Assembly: GCA_963721445.1 (NCBI GenBank)
Contig: CAVRIZ010000008.1
Location: forward strand, 1-64,000
Direction: 5' to 3'
DNA from: DAIOEK01 sp963721445
Lineage (GTDB): Bacteria; Chloroflexota; Anaerolineae; Anaerolineales; Anaerolineaceae
Length of the DNA stretch: 64,000 nt
Part shown: positions 62,213 to 64,000 of the stretch, one piece after another
Position numbering within the stretch: position 1 is the first letter of the stretch
How the letters are laid out: every line of letters starts with the position of its first letter
The notes under the pieces: generated by a model
Seen by the model: the letters and a program-made list of their open reading frames with translations, nothing else
Database searches by the model: none
Told to the model about the DNA's origin: nothing
Made by a program: the position numbers and the translations under genes

Positions 62213-63195
62213 CCCTGATTCACCTGATGAACAGCAAACTTTTTCGAAAGTGATTTTCGGCTATCCCGCATCGTCTGTTCAATCAAAGGGTAGCCATACC
62301 AGGCAGTACTGATTCCGAAAAGCAATCCGGTAATTGTTCGCAAGAGAGGTGTACTCTCACGGATGGGGAGCCAGGAAATTGTATTTTCTAATAAACCGGG
62401 TAATTGGGATACCCCATCCAATCCCATCGGCAAGATTCCCAGCACTACCCATGCATACCAGGGTATGGATCGAAGCCGATTTCCTGTGAGAGAGAATAAG
62501 AGCCCGAAAAGAAGGATCCCGCCATAGATGGCAACATCCCGTTCACATAGGGCGACTTTGTAACCGAGTACAGCATTACCCAGGAAATTACGTGATCCCC
62601 AGATATCGGAGCTCTTAATGCCTGTTGCCTGCTCGAAAGACAACCCCGGTTGAGCTGCCAATTCACGGGGATATGCCGGCTGTTCTCCATACAGAAACCA
62701 GGATCTGAAAGCCAACTGGTGACAGAGAGGGCTATAAATTTTGTAGATGATGTTCGCGGGTAAGGTCGCACCTGCCCGGTATAAAACTGGTGCAAGAAAT
62801 GGAAGCCCGACAAAGATAAATAACAGGGCATTGAAAAGCACCATATAATTTCGGGTCAGCCAATATGAAAATTTATCAGAACCGCTTATAGTCGACCCGC
62901 GTTCAACCTTTTTTTGATAGGCAAGATCGCCGCTATTTGCAAGAGATCTTTGGCGGTCTTGAGCGGCGCCCAGGGTCATTTTTATATCCGCAACTGAAAA
63001 TGGTGCGAAGAGATGGTAGGGTCCGACTTCTAATACTGGAGTCTTCCCAATATATCCTTGATATATATCCTGCTCTTCTTCGATGTCTATTGTTACCAGC
63101 TGATGGGGATATTCATCTTGAATACCCGCCAGCCATCCGGTAATTTCTGCCAAGGAAGGATCATTTTTGGTCGTATATATTATGACATTGAGCAT
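62209..63195 (-). CDS. DUF2085 membrane protein with a degenerate thioredoxin-like N-terminus
   Basis: 328 aa. Residues 1-75 look like a glutaredoxin/DUF836 thioredoxin fold with a cis-proline (KTPVLEVG), but the usual CxxC position reads TTKNDPSLAE, so the redox cysteines are gone. Residues from about 125 hold the DUF2085 region with YSPLCHQLAFRSWFLYGEQ, VALCERDVAIYGG, and RESTPLLRTITGLLFG, and about five membrane segments. The two surviving conserved Cys-His pairs could bind metal. Lies between ccdA and pgeF in a leftward run. Confidence 0.8.
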   Translation of the reverse strand: MLNVIIYTTKNDPSLAEITGWLAGIQDEYPHQLVTIDIEEEQDIYQGYIGKTPVLEVGPYHLFAPFSVADIKMTLGAAQDRQRSLANSGDLAYQKKVERGSTISGSDKFSYWLTRNYMVLFNALLFIFVGLPFLAPVLYRAGATLPANIIYKIYSPLCHQLAFRSWFLYGEQPAYPRELAAQPGLSFEQATGIKSSDIWGSRNFLGNAVLGYKVALCERDVAIYGGILLFGLLFSLTGNRLRSIPWYAWVVLGILPMGLDGVSQLPGLLENTISWLPIRESTPLLRTITGLLFGISTAWYGYPLIEQTMRDSRKSLSKKFAVHQVNQG

Positions 63196-63215
63196 TTTTG
63201 CACCCGGTAATTCGT

Positions 63216-63929
63216 TTATAGACCTATATTAAATGGCAAACCAAACCTGGCCAATTGTTCAAAGACACCAGCCAGCAATAGTATTCCGACGATGATAAGG
63301 ACTATCCCCATGGCTACTTCGATCCAATGCAATACACGAGCGAATTTTCGCAAAATATGCGTTACCCACCCAATGCCAATTGCCGCGAGTAAGAATGGAA
63401 TCGCCATACCTGCAGAATATGCGGCAAGTAGAACAAACCCTTGTTGAAGGTTTCCCCCATTAAGAGCTAATGCAAGGATTGCACCGAGGACAGGTCCTAC
63501 ACATGGAGACCATCCGGCTGAAAAGAAGATGCCTAATAGAAAGGAGGATATGAGTCCGCGGCTGTGATCCACTTGCGTATGGGGCCGAAGATCATACTCT
63601 AAGAATGGAAACCGGTAGAAACCGGTCATATGGATTCCAAAGAGGATGATCACCACTCCCCCAATTTTTGCCAGAACACCCTTTATGGAGTAGAGAAATC
63701 CACCAAGGGCGGACACGGCCAATCCAAGCAGTATAAAAACAACACTGAAACCTAAGACAAAAGCAATCCCATGCGCAAATGTAAGCCATGAGGATTGCCT
63801 TTCGCTTTTGGATGCTTCGAGCGATCTTCCGCTTAGATATCCAATATAGGCTGGGACCAGGGAAAAGACACAGGGTGATAAAAACGAAACCAACCCTGCC
63901 AAAAATGCCAGACCTAGGGTGACTGTCAT
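63216..63929 (-). CDS. ccdA: Cytochrome c biogenesis/disulphide reductase membrane protein CcdA
   Basis: 237 aa, six membrane segments. The electron-relaying cysteines lie in GLVSFLSPCVFSLVPAYIGYLSG and AGWSPCVGPVLGAIL. CcdA moves reducing power from cytosolic thioredoxin to the outside for cytochrome c or other disulphide targets. ATG 63927-63929 follows AAAGGC; upstream sequence to the window end holds no gene. First gene of the leftward run with the DUF2085 protein and pgeF. Confidence 0.93.
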   Translation of the reverse strand: MTVTLGLAFLAGLVSFLSPCVFSLVPAYIGYLSGRSLEASKSERQSSWLTFAHGIAFVLGFSVVFILLGLAVSALGGFLYSIKGVLAKIGGVVIILFGIHMTGFYRFPFLEYDLRPHTQVDHSRGLISSFLLGIFFSAGWSPCVGPVLGAILALALNGGNLQQGFVLLAAYSAGMAIPFLLAAIGIGWVTHILRKFARVLHWIEVAMGIVLIIVGILLLAGVFEQLARFGLPFNIGL

Positions 63930-64000
63930 CAAACGCCTTTACGATTCAACAACAACAATTCTTGATGAACCACTCTTCCAGTCATTCCAGGTTAAATCAC

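Noticed and set aside
1..64000. CRISPR array or IS element
   Set aside because: No regularly spaced direct repeats, transposase frames or terminal inverted repeats were seen.

Overview
This looks like about 64 kb of bacterial chromosome rather than a plasmid, phage or island. Nearly every gene is a housekeeping or envelope gene: translation (prfB, gltX, tRNA-Leu), protein targeting and folding (ftsY, secD, secF, tig, clpP), cell wall and shape (murA, mreBCD, mrdA, rodA) and central metabolism (pfkA, pckA). The protein families, the moderate GC content, the frequent TTG starts with good ribosome binding sites, and the S-layer-free monoderm style of gene content suggest a member of the Chloroflexota, most likely class Anaerolineae. 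That is an inference from family resemblance; no database was searched.

Layout. 1-7.6 kb: the start of a 2Fe-2S/FAD oxidoreductase, pfkA, then a leftward HAD phosphatase-rlmN-ftsY-prfB operon and a leftward tig-clpP operon. 7.6-14.5 kb: a patchwork of single genes (methyltransferase, hemerythrin-like protein, tRNA-Leu(UAG), an orphan, a Xer-type tyrosine recombinase, SDR, class II aldolase, PP2C-like protein, DUF1801 protein). 14.5-17.7 kb: a rightward five-gene MglA GTPase/roadblock cassette. 17.7-29.6 kb: pentapeptide-repeat protein, lipoproteins, a tungsten-type aldehyde oxidoreductase, LarA-like protein, Asp23-nusB, pckA and a prepilin peptidase. 29.7-36.2 kb: murA, trxA, SpoIIE-like phosphatase, a small P-loop protein, secD-secF and a threonine dehydrogenase-like gene. 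36.3-57 kb: a mostly leftward envelope block: Mg2+ P-type ATPase, gltX, rodA-mrdA-mreD-mreC-mreB, DUF58-MoxR and four very large membrane proteins. 57-64 kb: zinc-ribbon coiled coil overlapping a NACHT-HEAT NTPase (rightward), then leftward yggU-yggT-yggS, pgeF, a DUF2085 protein and ccdA.

Three things stand out. First, a dif-like 11-6-11 bp imperfect palindrome (10431-10458) lies 19 bp upstream of the Xer-type recombinase. A 10-bp motif, TGCGCRTAGC, occurs eight times in the window and in every case points toward that palindrome, as a chromosome-segregation polarity signal would. Second, prfB has the classic programmed +1 shift, and six other genes (ftsY, gltX, mgtA-like, a YfhO-like gene, the aldehyde oxidoreductase and the prepilin peptidase) are broken by a single base or a single in-frame stop. 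Since ftsY and gltX should be essential, sequence errors are the first suspect, but all three +1 breaks can be read as a skip at CTT-A. Third, several genes have a -10 box exactly 7 nt before the ATG and no Shine-Dalgarno sequence, a leaderless-mRNA signature.
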